A DNA stretch of 64,000 bases. Origin: Progne subis subis. Taxonomy: Eukaryota > Chordata > Aves > Passeriformes > Hirundinidae. How positions within the stretch are numbered: the stretch's first letter is position 1; every line of letters begins with the position of its first letter. The stretch covers positions 17,068,018-17,132,017 of the forward strand of contig JAKJHU010000030.1 in assembly GCA_022316685.1 (NCBI GenBank), written 5' to 3'. Positions 34,355 through 46,600 of the stretch are shown here, one piece after another. Below the pieces are notes generated by a model that saw only the letters and a list, made by a program, of their open reading frames with translations, was not told the DNA's origin and searched no databases. A program made the position numbers and the translations under genes.

Positions 34355-34625
34355 CGATATCCGTCCCCAGCGCGGGTGGCCCGGCAGCTCCGAGTAGAGA
34401 GGCATGGCTGGCACAAGGGACACGAGCGGAGCTGCGGCCGCCCCCAGAGCTGGTGCAAAGGTTTCCCACAGCCTTGGAGCTGGCTTTGAATGGGCTGCGT
34501 GTCAGCAGGCGGCAGGAATGCGGGGAATGTTCAACTGCAGCGCAGTCCACTTTGGGGGATTAAGGCACATGACTCCCAGACAAGAGCGATAGCCATAGCC
34601 GCCCTGAAGGCCAAATCCCCCGGAG
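34355..34625. promoter_or_regulatory. Small CpG-island-like block with a NotI site
   Basis: About 17 CpG dinucleotides lie within roughly 270 bp, including CGCG and a NotI site GCGGCCGC at 34,434-34,441. Surrounding kilobases are AT-rich and nearly CpG-free. By a rough hand count GC is a little above 60% and observed/expected CpG is near 0.6, the usual borderline for an island. Three frames are open across it (34,207-34,563 plus; 34,144-34,458 and 34,254-34,550 minus), as GC-rich DNA often allows, with no recognisable product. Such islets usually mark a promoter, an orphan or enhancer-associated CpG island, or a first exon of a lncRNA. Which applies cannot be decided here. Confidence 0.55.
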
Positions 34626-34856
34626 AGCACTTTCTTCCCCTCCAAGAACTGGTCTGAAAGCGCCTGCTACTCTGGCCCACAGGAGGAAGCAGGATCTATG
34701 TGTCTGATGCTTAGAGCTTCCTTCTTTTCTTTGAGAAAAATAAGAGCATGACCAGTATCTGATAGATTATCTTTCCTGGGGCAGAAGATGGGTTTAGGAG
34801 ATGGGTAGGGATGGGGAGGTATTTCTTCAATGACTTCCGTTTCCCACTGCGTGTAA

Positions 34857-34886
34857 AGGTTACTTCCCTCCAGGTTACTTCCCTCC
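34857..34886. repeat. Perfect 15 bp tandem duplication
   Basis: aggttacttccctcc occurs twice head to tail (34,857-34,871 and 34,872-34,886). Perfect identity suggests a recent slippage event. Confidence 0.9.
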
Positions 34887-35582
34887 ATCACCTCGCTGGA
34901 TCCTGTCATACACTTCCCACTTTCAATGAAAAGCAGAAACAGCCTTTCTGAATGAAACCACTTCTTTCTTAGCTGTGTTTGGGCGGCCAGGATCCTCTCC
35001 CTGCTGCATGTCCTGTTGCAGCTCAGTTCAGCCCTGAAATTCCTACATCTCTGTTGGCATCTATTGTGGCAGAAGACCTTGGAGCTCTTTGTGCATTTTG
35101 CTACTAAAAATGGGCTTTGTGCAGTTCACTGCACTGGAAAACAGACTTACTTGGCAATGCCATGCTGTGCGTAGTTGCCAAATCACACAGTGAGAAGAGA
35201 GAACCATCTCTTGTTTTTCTTGATAAATCCCACCGGCTCTCAAGCGTGCCTGAGGTCGCATATCTGAAACACACCCTGAGAGGTCTCTTGCCTCCAGGAA
35301 CTCAACGAACCCCAGAGCCAACTGCAAGAACTCCCTTCTTCACACATCACCTGTGGCATTAATACCACAGGTAGGGAGGAGTCCCTCTCTCACCTGATAT
35401 AGATCCACAGTCACTGAGGGTGACAGTGTTTCTTAGTACATTGGGCCAGCAATAAGTAATGGCACAGGTTTAAGAAGTTCTTACAAGGTCTAGAGAGGAC
35501 CTGCAAAGTATTTGGAGGTAGACGGATGATGGAGTATTTGTTTCTCCCTCTTACTTAATGAGATAGGTTTAAAGAACATTTA
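34887..35582. other. Unique sequence, nothing seen
   Basis: Frames of 88 codons or fewer overlap on both strands at 35,061-35,362. No feature was recognised. Confidence 0.5.
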
Positions 35583-35640
35583 CAAAAACAAACAACAAAC
35601 AAACAAACAAACAAACAAAAACCCAAACAAAAACAAAAAA
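35583..35640. repeat. (CAAA)n A-rich array
   Basis: CAAA units with A5-A7 interruptions, similar in type to 24,223-24,290. Confidence 0.9.
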
Positions 35641-37303
35641 ACACCCCACACTAATCCAAATGTTCCCAACTGCCATTTGAGAGCTACACCTGCACTGCCA
35701 GTGGGATAAGCAGAGGACAGAAATGAGGAGCTCTCTCTGACTCTGCTGCATCGGACTCTGGGAGAGAAGGCACCATGACATACCAAAGGCCTGATTCTGC
35801 TCATTGTCCCACTGCCCCACATCCAACAGCTGCAAAGGAATCCTTCTCTGTTTATCCTCGTGCAAATAAAAGCAAGTCTCCAAATAGTTTGTGCGGATTT
35901 TCAGTTACAAACATTTGCTTGTGGGATAAATAAATGATTGTTGTTAAAGCTATATACCAAAGAGAGCAGGTTTCACATTCCTCCTTTCTCCCCAAGAGCT
36001 CAAGTATCCACAGCAGAATACCATCTGGAGTAAGAACACGGAACGTTTGACATAGTTGGCCTTATCTTTGCTGTGCAGGCCTGGAAAGCTTCATGTTTGT
36101 AAGCTAACACCCAGATCTTATTCTTTCTTGAGAATATACAACCATGCAGTTTGCCAGATAAGCTACTGCTTTTGCAGGTGATAATTTGTGTGCAAAGTGT
36201 GACAATGCACATTCAGATCTTCGGTTCCATTCACAAAATATTAAAATATTGTGAAGTGGAGGAATGGCTGTTCTGGATCAAATCAGAAGTTGAGTACTCG
36301 AGTTTGCTGTCCTGAATCTTAGCCCGTCACATTTAGGAGGAAACAGAGGGGGTACATTAGGTTTAGGGAACAAAGCAGAGCAGGTAATGTGCAGAATGAC
36401 CCTTTTCTAATCAATTAGCCAATAATAGCATTCTTAAGATCATCATATGTTATCATTGTCAGTATAAGCCTCCTTCATAAGGTTACAAGCCCTTCTAAAA
36501 AATACTTTCTTTATCCTTTTGCCATCTATATCCCTTGGCAGTGATTTGCCTTGGTCAGTTCTGAACCCTGTGAAACTATTTTCTTTGCTTTGCTTGAAAT
36601 TTAAGACGGTGACTTGAGAGACTAAGGCAATGAAAGAAGCAGCAACAAAGGAAACTCACTAGTGGAGATGCTGGCACTGATTGAACCAAACTGCCCAAGA
36701 CAGACAGGACGTGCAAAGCTGGGTAGGAGAATAGCCAGGGGCTGACAGAGCAGACCTCCATTTGGAGCCCTTTAAATTAGGGAATTAATGGCTCGGCACT
36801 GTGGAGCTGATGCAGGTAGGAGCTCTTGGCTGCAATAGGTATCTTAACCTGGAGCTTAATGCTGACTTTAAACCACCATAAACCAGTACTGCAACCAGAA
36901 GGAGTAGTCCTGTTGCTGCTCCATGCAATTTATTTCTGCAATTTATTCACCATGACTTGGGGCCAGTGTCTGTGGCTTTACAATAAATCAGTCAAAATGA
37001 TTTTTGGTTGTCATTTCCTGGGTAGTTTTAAACCAGGTCACTGCCAAGACCCTGTTACCTGCAGAACTGAGAAAAACCTACTTTTGGTGATGGCTACAGG
37101 AAGGTCAGGGAAAGGCAGAGTTGCTTCTTCGAGTGTCAGTGGTGGCTGCTGCTGGCTTACAGAGAGCCTGGAAACACAACATTTGATTCCTGGGCACCTT
37201 CTGCTTGGTAGCATGCACTTTGACCCTAGAACAGCTCAGCCCAGCACTTGGGCCACCTCTCAGGCAAAGAGACTGGGTCTGTCAGCAGGGTGCTGGACGT
37301 GTC
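35641..37303. other. Unique sequence with one long open frame
   Basis: The plus-strand frame 36,826-37,329 is 167 codons long. Its product has hydrophobic stretches in the first half and low-complexity serine/glycine later. I recognise no domain and no splice or promoter context, so I do not call it. The rest is ordinary. Confidence 0.45.
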
Positions 37304-37342
37304 CTGACAGACACACACTCCCAGTCTGACAGACACACACTC
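37304..37342. repeat. 17 bp direct repeat, 22 bp period
   Basis: ctgacagacacacactc occurs perfectly at 37,304-37,320 and 37,326-37,342, separated by five bases. Confidence 0.9.
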
Positions 37343-40197
37343 TGAGCAGAGCCACTTACTGCTCGCTCACACTTGCTTTCTGTTGACAGAGCATTTTCTC
37401 AGATCTTCACAACGTTTGGAGCAGTTGATATACATATTAGGAAATAACTGCTCTTTATTGGCATCGAATAAACCTCTTTGCCTGGCTGAGACTTGGGAAT
37501 GTAACGTCATTTACAAAGCTGTCCCAAGAGAGCAGAGACAGATTACAAAAATATGGCTTGTATTCAGTTCATTTAAGTGAGTAAGATGACAGCACAAGGA
37601 TTATGCATTGAATTTACATGCTGAATGGTCACACTTAGAAACCTGACAAATTGCTTTGGAAAATTAAATAGTATTACCTTAGAGCAGAGACAGTGCCAAG
37701 TGCTCTCCTCAGAAAAAAAACAGAAGAGCAGAAGGGAAATTACAAACTCCATGATAACCTTATCTGCTTCAAATGAGTAGCACAGTTTTAAGAATGGTGA
37801 CTGACAGGTATATAAGGTGCAGTCCCACTGCAGCAAGTGAGCCAGCTCACAGCTTTGAGATATTCGGAGTAAACAGGCAAATAAACTCCTATTTAAATTT
37901 TATCCACCAATTAGAATTTGGCTTAATAAGCATAGGGATCAGGTTACACAATTGTTCCTGTCTGTTCAAAAACAAACCTCATGTGATAGCTGGCATTTTT
38001 GATTCAGCCCATGCTCATTTAAAACAATGCCCCACGTGTTGCCTCATGCAGCTGAAATACTCTCTTACACACTCACTGCACGACCCATGCTGGGCCTGCA
38101 GTAATTCAATCTACACCCTCTCTTAGTATGAGATACTCTAAGTGATGTTATCAGCCTGGAATAACACCAGTGACATCGTGTATCTAATCTCCACACATTT
38201 CTCGTCAGAAAACAAAACCTAAGAATGTGCCCATCCCCAACAGGAAAACAAGCAAGGAATGCATGGAGACAGAGTGCTCAGAGCCACCATTCTGAATATT
38301 GTTTCCAAGAAAAATCATTACAAGTTAAAAGCAAACGTTTACCACTGAGTCAGATGCTTGACTTTGCTAAGTTTTAGTCACAGGCCTTTGTTAGTTTTTT
38401 ACAAAAAGACCAATTCTGATCTCATTCACAGTGGTTTGTACTCATGTAACTTCCGGGCTTGGTTTGAATTACTCCAGTCTCGATGGAAATGAGAACAGGG
38501 TCAGGATGAGGGAAAAGACTGATAGTTCAAACAAACGGTTACTAAAATGACATGAAAATATGTCCAGGATCTCCCCTGATTTTGTTAACGTAGGTTAATA
38601 GAGGGGCTAAAAGACCTCCCCATCTTGCCCAGCCGGCACTGGAAGATCCCAATGCCTCCACGGTTCAGCTCAGATGTCTCTCTCCTGTTGTGTACAGAAA
38701 ACCAAACAAATGAAAGTGAAGGTCTTTATTTGCGAGGCACCCTCAAAAGCTGACATGATTGACAGTGCTTGCAGAAAGGTGCCAACTCCCGATTGAAGGG
38801 AATTTCCTCGGCACAGGCGCTCGGGGCAGGGGTGATGAGGAGCGAGGAGGGAGCTTGGAGCTTGCTGGGGCAACAGCTCCCTCTAATGATAGCTGGAAGT
38901 CTCAGGGAAGGGGAGATCCTCGCTCGAGTGTCAGAAATCTGTCCGGAAGGTCTAAAGGAAGAAGCTCTCCTCCTGGTAATCTGGCTCCCAGATGGAGCTG
39001 GCATCTCCATTTACTGGTCAGTCTTTACTGACAAGCAGCAGTGAACAGTATTTTGAGGGAGGAACAGATTAGAGGTCGATCTGCTGTGGCGCACACATGC
39101 GCTGTCTTTATTTACTGTGGCCCTGGCAGCTCTGGCTGACTTTTTCATTTGTTCTTGGAAACAAACTCTTTACCAAAACAGAGCAAATTAACCACGTGTA
39201 GGTACCTGTATACCTATGCAGGGCTGCCTGTGTAATGGAAGGAAAGTCAAGTTCTCCTGTGGTTGCACAGGATGGCCACAACTTAGGTCAGAGAAGGTCA
39301 TTTCTGACCAGGCTGTGCTGGTGTTTGACCCAGCTGCTTAACAATGTTCCAGCTTTTTATTTCTCCCATTGATCTCTGCCTGTTTGGGGCAACACTTGCA
39401 GATCTAATCTCATGTCTAGAGAAATCAGTAAGAGTTTTCCTGGTGGTCTCAGGGAGAGTGGGGCTGACAATAAATAGCTCTTGAGTCACCTAGCCATACA
39501 GAAAGCCTCACAGAACCCTATCACATGCACAGAATTTTCAGTGATTTCTTTGCCTCTCTTGTAACTTTGAGTTGACTACAAGGCTCCTTTTTCTAGAAGA
39601 GTTTTGATTTTTTTTTCCTCTGGAGCTATCAGGTTGCCCAATAGCACTAGTTGCCTGTGTTTGTAAGGGCTGCATGGTGGGCAGCAATAGCCAAGAAGAT
39701 CTGGAATCAGCCCACACACCTGTGGACTTCTGTTAAGATTACTAAGTCCAGAAAGTTTTCCCCTAAAATTGTGTCCTCAATCAGTCAGGAAATAGAGTCA
39801 CTTAAGAGCAGCCTGCAGCAACAACACTCTTTAGTGGTAGTAACCTGAGCTTAATTTGGACTTTGCAGAGTGGTGTGCACTGCTGCAGGGTGTGTGAGGT
39901 CCTTCACTCCAGACCAAAGTGAAACAAATGCTGCAGCTCTGATCTGGCAGAATGCCACACCTGCTCCCACCCTTTGGGTGCTGGCGCTCCACACTCCAGG
40001 TGTGGTGGAGACCATCCTCTCCTCCCAGCTAGACTTATCCTGCAAACTGTCCAAAATAACACAATCTCCCACCTGTTCTGTTTCCTGAGCAACTGTTGCC
40101 TGATTTAAAGATTTAAGAAATCAAAAATTGTTTAAAATTAGTCACATGAAGCCCCCATGGCTGCTACCTTGGACCAAATCTAACTAATAGATTTGGT
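37343..40197. other. Unique sequence, mild CpG enrichment at 38.8-39.0 kb
   Basis: No gene was recognised. From about 38,785 to 38,960 there are roughly eight CpGs, including gcgctcgg and cgctcgag, with overlapping frames of 90-94 codons on both strands. This is too weak for a CpG-island call. No transposable element was recognised. Confidence 0.45.
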
Positions 40198-40437
40198 CGA
40201 GGGAAGGGCATGGAACTGTGTCGTGGAGGTTTAGGTTGGAATTTAGGAAAAGATTCTTCTCTCAGAAAGTGGTTGGGCAGCAGAAGAGGCTCACTGAAGA
40301 CGTGATCACAGCATCAAACCCAACATTTCAAGAAATATTTGGATAACTCTATCATGGTTTAGGCTTATAAAGGGCCAGGAGTGGGACTTTGATCATAGTT
40401 ATGGATCCCTTCCGACTCAAGACATTTTGTGATTCTA
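40198..40437 (+). mobile_element. CR1 LINE, 3'-end fragment
   Basis: The left part (GGTTTAGGTTGGAATTTAGG, then agattcttctctcagaaagt and ggttgggcagcagaagaggc) matches the end of CR1 ORF2, where the protein reads like FFT-RVV-HWN-LP. The right part (gggccaggagtgggacttt, then atggatcccttccgactcaa and CATTTTGTGATTCTAAC) is the CR1 3' terminus. Orientation is plus and about 240 bp remain. The frame is broken by substitutions and stops. The terminal ATTCT repeat is reduced to a single unit. Confidence 0.9.
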
Positions 40438-43400
40438 ACGGGATTTTTGAGAAAGCAGGCATTTAATTAAAATTATTAATTTGCCTAGGGAGACATTAAC
40501 TGAGGAGGGAGGAATGTTTTCTTGTAAGAAGTGTTCTTCTGATTGTTATTTAAGGACACTTTTTTAATTTGCTGTGTGTGAAAGGTTATTTTCTGTTTTC
40601 GCAGAAGTACACTTAACAAAAGAACATACAGATAATATTTTAATACAATTATCAGTCTGAAACTGAAAATCTAAAGGAAGTCATTGGCCTGATTTGCTAA
40701 AATGTAGTGCTAGGAAACTGCAGTGCATGTCCTGCCCATGCCTAAACAGGATGTCCATATATTGCAGCTAGTTGCTGAAATTGGCATTTAAGTGCTATAG
40801 CAGTTAAAACCAGTTTGATTCACCGGGTTTCCAACTTGACATCTCCTCCTGGGGCTTGCCTCTAGAACCTGGATGTGGGCATCAGCCTTATATATAGTAC
40901 TACCTATTCCTACAGACCACAGGGGAGGGAAAGGGCTTTCAATAAATTGTTTAACAAAACCTTGAAAATGCAAGGTTGGGCTACGTGATAAGAGTCCTTT
41001 CTGCTTTTAAAATTGATGGACCCCAGCAATGTGATCCCATCACTTGTGCAGTACACCTAATTGATTGCACGTTTGCCTTGCACACCATTCAGGAAATTAG
41101 ACGCAGCTGCCATGAGCATCACTGCAAGGAAGACTCCTGCAGGGAAGGCAGCAGAGTCAACATCTTCTGGCTGTCCCTAACAAATGGCACAGCTCTCAGC
41201 AGGCACTTCCACAGAGGCAAGAGGAAAGTGAGAACAAACAATGAGCAGAGAATGTAAATACCAGGCAGTCAAAGTGTAAAAGGCAACTTCTTTCCACAAG
41301 CCATGTTTTGACTGGAGTCCTGGGAGGAAAGGCAGCTTGTACCTTGAAGCAATCACATTATCACAAAGTGAAACCAAGAAAACAATCCACAACAATTGCA
41401 GTTATTTTGAATCATTCATCTCAGCAATTCACCTCTCCTCTTTACAGGAGAGTTTGTGGGGAGATGTCTGCCCTGTGAGGCTTCTCTTTGCCATTACTGA
41501 TAGGATTTGCTGTATTCCAGCAAGCATATATTGTATTGAATATTTTTTCATCTGAAAAGAAGACAGTTCAGTGCACTTTGCATTGTATCACTCTTGGCAG
41601 GTTGAGAGCACTGAGCTCTGCACAGTGCACAAGACTTTCCCTCCCTCTCAAGTGAAGAGAGCACCAAATGAGTTCCTTAGTGAACGTGTGACCACCAAAC
41701 CAAAATGGCAATGTTCTGTACACAGCCTAGCACCAATATTCATGTTCAGTTCAGGAGCAGGAGAGAATATGTCATTATCTACATATTTCAGAAACAAGTT
41801 TGACTTTTCTGCTTTGTGTTGGGTGGGTGGCTGTCTCTGGAACACCACCTTTCCAAACCGTCCTGTGGTCCATATCTAAATTTAATCCACCCAAGAGATG
41901 GCCTGGGACCCAGTCAGAAATAGTTCATGAACATCAGCATGCTTCTAGTGCTTTTCTCTATGAGCAGACCCATACACTGGTGCCACCTGTGGTGTCCCCA
42001 GAGCCATGAGCCTAGAAGAGGAAGCCACATCACCAGGGGCACAGCATCAAAGCATCCCAATCAAGGGGAGGAGAACAGCTTAGCCCAGCACTGGGGATGC
42101 CAAATGGGTGTGCCATGGGATTTGGAAACTCGAGGTGTCAGGTTAGACATATCCAAAATAAGGAATATTAGGACAAGAGGCAAGAAAGATTTACCTCCTT
42201 CTAGGCTCAGAAACCAGAGGGGTCAGCACTGCCTGTCCTCACTGGAGAGAGACTGCTGCCCGCAGTGAGGGGTGGAGCTGGATCCTCTGCAGTGATGAAA
42301 CTCCTCACATTTATGAATGCTTTTAACAGCCTAGCCCATCAAGGCCAAATCACTTGTCCAGCTTTACTGCAGACAAAATAAAATAGCTGTAGCAAGATAA
42401 GCATGTCCTGGAAGGCTGGGATTTTCCAGCAGAGAGGGCCAAGTCTCTGTTGGTGGCTATAGTCTCTGTTAAGCTCAACTCCACAGACAGGTGCCAAATG
42501 ACCATAGCAGAGATTTTGGCAGTGGAACAGAAGTTGTAATAAATGACTCTGTGAAGCCTTGCATGCATTTCACCCAAAGTGCTACAGCTTGCCCTGCCCT
42601 TCCAAAGCACTCCAGAAGTGTGGGATTCTGCTTATCAGCACAATGAGCCAGCAAAAGCCCATCAGGAAAGTTCACCACCACTCTCAGTGGTGTGAAAGCA
42701 GCAACCACCTCGCCTGTAGCAAGGAGAAATCCCAACTGTCTTTCCAGAATTCTCCCATTGCTTCAGCTCCCAAGCCACCAGCCCCAGAGGAAAGAACCAA
42801 AGCATTTGGATGAGGCTCTGAGGGAGGAAGGTTGGCACAATAACTGCAGCCACAACTGAGCACAATAGAACTACGGGTGGCTTTTTTTCCTTCCAATTGC
42901 AAACTCAAGGCTTCCCAGACAGCCATCTCATCCTTTTCCAGCCTCCTGGGAAATCAGTGTTTCAGAAAGACAACAGTCCTGGTGATTCACTACCAGGCTC
43001 ACAGAGGGACCTTAGAGAAGCTGCAGCACTTAGGGTTGCATTTGGCCTGTGCTGGGCTGACCTGTTGAAGAAGCAGTCACGCTGCTTTGCCCCACTCGTT
43101 GCTGGATTGGTCTCCTCCTGATCTGGCATCATTCAGATGTTTCCCATGCCAACATGTTGACTAAGCCAAATGGTTTCTTATATTAAAACCCTCTGGATCT
43201 GCACTTTGTAAGTCTTCAGATTCCAACAGATGTTTGGCTTGGGAGTCCTGAACTGTCCTGTCCCAGAGCCAAAAAAGATATGCAGGTCCAAACAGAATTT
43301 TACCCCAGACTTACTGAAATGGCCAGTTGCTGCAGAATGCATGGAAAAGCGGAGAAAGAAGTAGGAGTCGGGCTTGTCACTATTTGACCACTTGCTGTTC

Positions 43401-43580
43401 ACTGTACCAGCTACAACCTAATCTGAGTCATGTTGAAGATGCCTCTATGAAAATAATGTGGAGCTGTGCCCTTGGGTGAGTGAAACTTGGTGCCCCTTCA
43501 CCAGTTTGTCCCTGGTATTTTACACCTAATAACTCATATATAACACCCCAGGCACATTCAACAGCTGAGTATTCACCTGG
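40438..43580. other. Unique sequence, no gene seen
   Basis: Several frames of 60-113 codons on both strands (for example 41,927-42,268 plus) have no recognisable domain. No transposable element was recognised. Confidence 0.5.
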
Positions 43581-43620
43581 GTGCCTGGTGACACCTTTGC
43601 GTGCTTGGTGACATCTTCAG
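43581..43620. repeat. Imperfect 20 bp tandem duplication
   Basis: Two adjacent 20 bp units, gtgcctggtgacacctttgc and gtgcttggtgacatcttcag, match at 15 of 20 positions. Confidence 0.7.
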
Positions 43621-46600
43621 CTGTCTATCTGCTCTCAGTCAGCACCCTGTGGAGGCTCAGCCTCCACACAAGAACTTCCAGCATGATTTTATTGTATTTT
43701 CTTTAATTAATCTCTGCAGGAAGCCAAAGGTCGTTCCTGTCCCTGGAAGCAGTTCATTAGCTGGCAACCCAAACTTCACAGAAAGAGGCAACATGACAGT
43801 GATAATGAAAACAAGACAAAAACAAAAAACTGTGAACATTTTTATTGCCACTGGAGCCATCACCATCCACAGAGTATATTCAGAGCTGTCAGCAATGCTT
43901 CTCCTCATTTGGGACCCAGTCAAAACAAAGCTCCAAGTCAAATTTCTTGCCTGACCATTACATCAAATTTTAGTTTCATTCTCAGTCACAGCCTGACACT
44001 GATTACATTATGAAATTCATTAGGGAAGGGAAAATTGCAGTTATTCCCTTGATGGAGCTGAGTGGTACTATTGCAGAATAGCCAGGAGCAACCAGGGAAA
44101 ACATGCCCATTAGAGGCTGGTGTAATCCCACCAGGATCACAGCCAAGCAGTCACGGGACAAAAGCAGCGAAGGGAGAGATGCACTGACCAAACACAGCGT
44201 AGCTTTTTTACAAAGGAAGATGTTTTCCAAGGCCTGATCTTTGGGATCATATTGAGAAACAATTGTGCATAAAGGTTCAAGGAAATTAAAAGGGAGAGAC
44301 TAACTATATTCCAAAGGTTTTCCTGCTGTAGCTATGTGTTATAATAAAAGAACCTGGTGGCATATTTTATGGTCATTAGTGGTTTAATTAGGAAACATGT
44401 CATTTCACATCGCCCAGTTTCCATCTCACTGCCATTAAATGGTTCATTTCCTATCATTCTCACAGCAAAGGCAATGATACAAATGAACACAGGCTGCTCA
44501 GAAAGTGTTAGAAGGAAGAAAGCACCAAGATCTTTTTCTATAAAAAATCTCACACTTTAACAGACACAAAAAATGGAAAATAAATCAAAAAATCTCAGGG
44601 GAAGCATTGTTTCATTCCCACAGAGTGGTTGTGATTGAGCACAGGTAGTTTTCCCAAGACACTTGCATTCTTTGTGGGACTGATTTGAACAATTTCCCAC
44701 GGAATGGAGCCACCATGCTGGAAAGTTCGAAGCCGAGAGCTGAGGACCCCAAGCTGGCAGCACAAAGGGGCACAAAGCCTGCGCTGGTCCTGGCTGCTTT
44801 GGATAAGAGAAGAGTGTAATTCTCACAAACCACAACTGACAAGGTGCACAGGGAGATTGGAGGGAACTTGTTTCTTCTGTTAGTAACCACAGGAGTTTCT
44901 TGTGGTCAGTAGTTCTGAGAACGGGAAGCTGGACAAGCTGTAGGTGCAGGAGATTCTTGCTGCCTCTGGGGTTACCCACCCAGCCAGAGCTCAACTGATT
45001 AGGAGGGTATCAGAGTTACATAATGCCATTTCTGGGATGTTTTACGGTAAATATCTGGGGGGGCCTCTTCGAAGTGAGGGGTGGGGGTTGTGGATAGCAA
45101 AGCTGCAAGAAATTGAATTTAAATGGGAGAAAAATTTAACAATTTTTTGTAGTATGTAACATGCAACAAACCCATATAATTGCAAAATTAAAGATAGCAG
45201 TTCAGTATTTAAAAGCTACTGAATCTATTAGTGTCTTTATACTTGGAGCTCTCCTTTTAAAATGCCTATAAATTTGTGATCCACAGTGATCTATCCCTCC
45301 TAACATCACATATCTGAAACACTGACATCCATCTCTGAGTTAAGCTCTGAGAACTCCAGAAAGAGAAATAAAAAGCCCATTAAAAGAAATAGGCACTTTC
45401 AGGATGTTTTTAGAATGATATTTTAGATGTTCAGAATCCATCAAACTTTTCCCTGGTCTGCAGTGACTACTGAGAATGCATAGTTACTAGCCCACAGTCA
45501 AATAGATGTGGAGTAGATGCTTGTTTTACCCACAGAAATCACATCCCAAATGTCCTAAAATATGTTTAATAACCCAGCATAATAATGGCAACTTTCAACA
45601 CTATTGTAATGGGAACTAGTTCAGCTTCCTAAAGAAAGTTTTTTCCAGGTTTTTGTCATTATAGGAGGCATCACCCACCTCCAAATTGTTTGTGAAATGA
45701 ATGCCTTGTGCAGGATGTATTCATCAAAAGCCAATAAATTCAGGTTTTATGAGGCCAACATGTGTTAGAAGGCATTACTACCCCTCACAACAGCTCAGGT
45801 GATTTTGCAGACACAGTGGTTTTCTAGAAGCAACTTAGCACAAAAATGACTGTGAGGGATCATACCCAGAGGTATAATCAGGGGAAAGTCAGCCTTCATA
45901 GCCATTCCTGCTTCCTGTGGAACAATGGCTTCAGCAATATACTTTTGACAGTTTTATAAAGATATTTCAAAAATACCCTTATTTCCAAGTGAGAACCAGC
46001 TCCATAAAGCAGGGCAAAGATTCCTTCAGTGTGTTTTTTCCTCTTAGGTTCTATAGCCCAAAGGAAATCCAAGTCTGCTTCTATGTATCTCCTACAGCAT
46101 TAAAATTGTATATGGATTTTAGATGGAAAAATTCATTACACACAATCAACTCACAACAACATGGGGGAAAACCTTCCTTCATCATCTCACTGGGTGGGGG
46201 AAAAATAACAGAAGAGCTGCTGTTGTTTGGATGATTTTTATGATAATACTTTGAGAGACAAAGCATTTCTCCTCCCAGCTCTAAAGCTATTGAAGGGATT
46301 TTCCTGACACACTCTAAAATGATTTATTGTAGGTCAGAGGGGAATTGGAAGAAAAAAAAGATCAATCACACAGGAAGAGATAACTTTTCCCCTTGATCTT
46401 ATTTTTTTTTTTTTCTTCTTTTTTAGAGAACAGCTTGTAGGATTTTTCAACTGTTCTAGGAATCTAATTTCTTCAGTGATCATATAGTCTCCAGTTTGCT
46501 TATGGTTAAGCCATTTTTCTGTCAGAAGAGCTAAGTCCATGGTTCTGATCTTACAAAAGGAAAAATCTGCGGTCGTGCTGTAACAAATAGGTGAGATATT

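Noticed and set aside
38785..38960. Possible second CpG island
   Set aside because: Only about eight CpGs over some 175 bp, too sparse for a call.
44557..44994. 145-codon minus-strand open frame
   Set aside because: No recognisable family, overlaps other frames, and the length is within chance expectation for this window.
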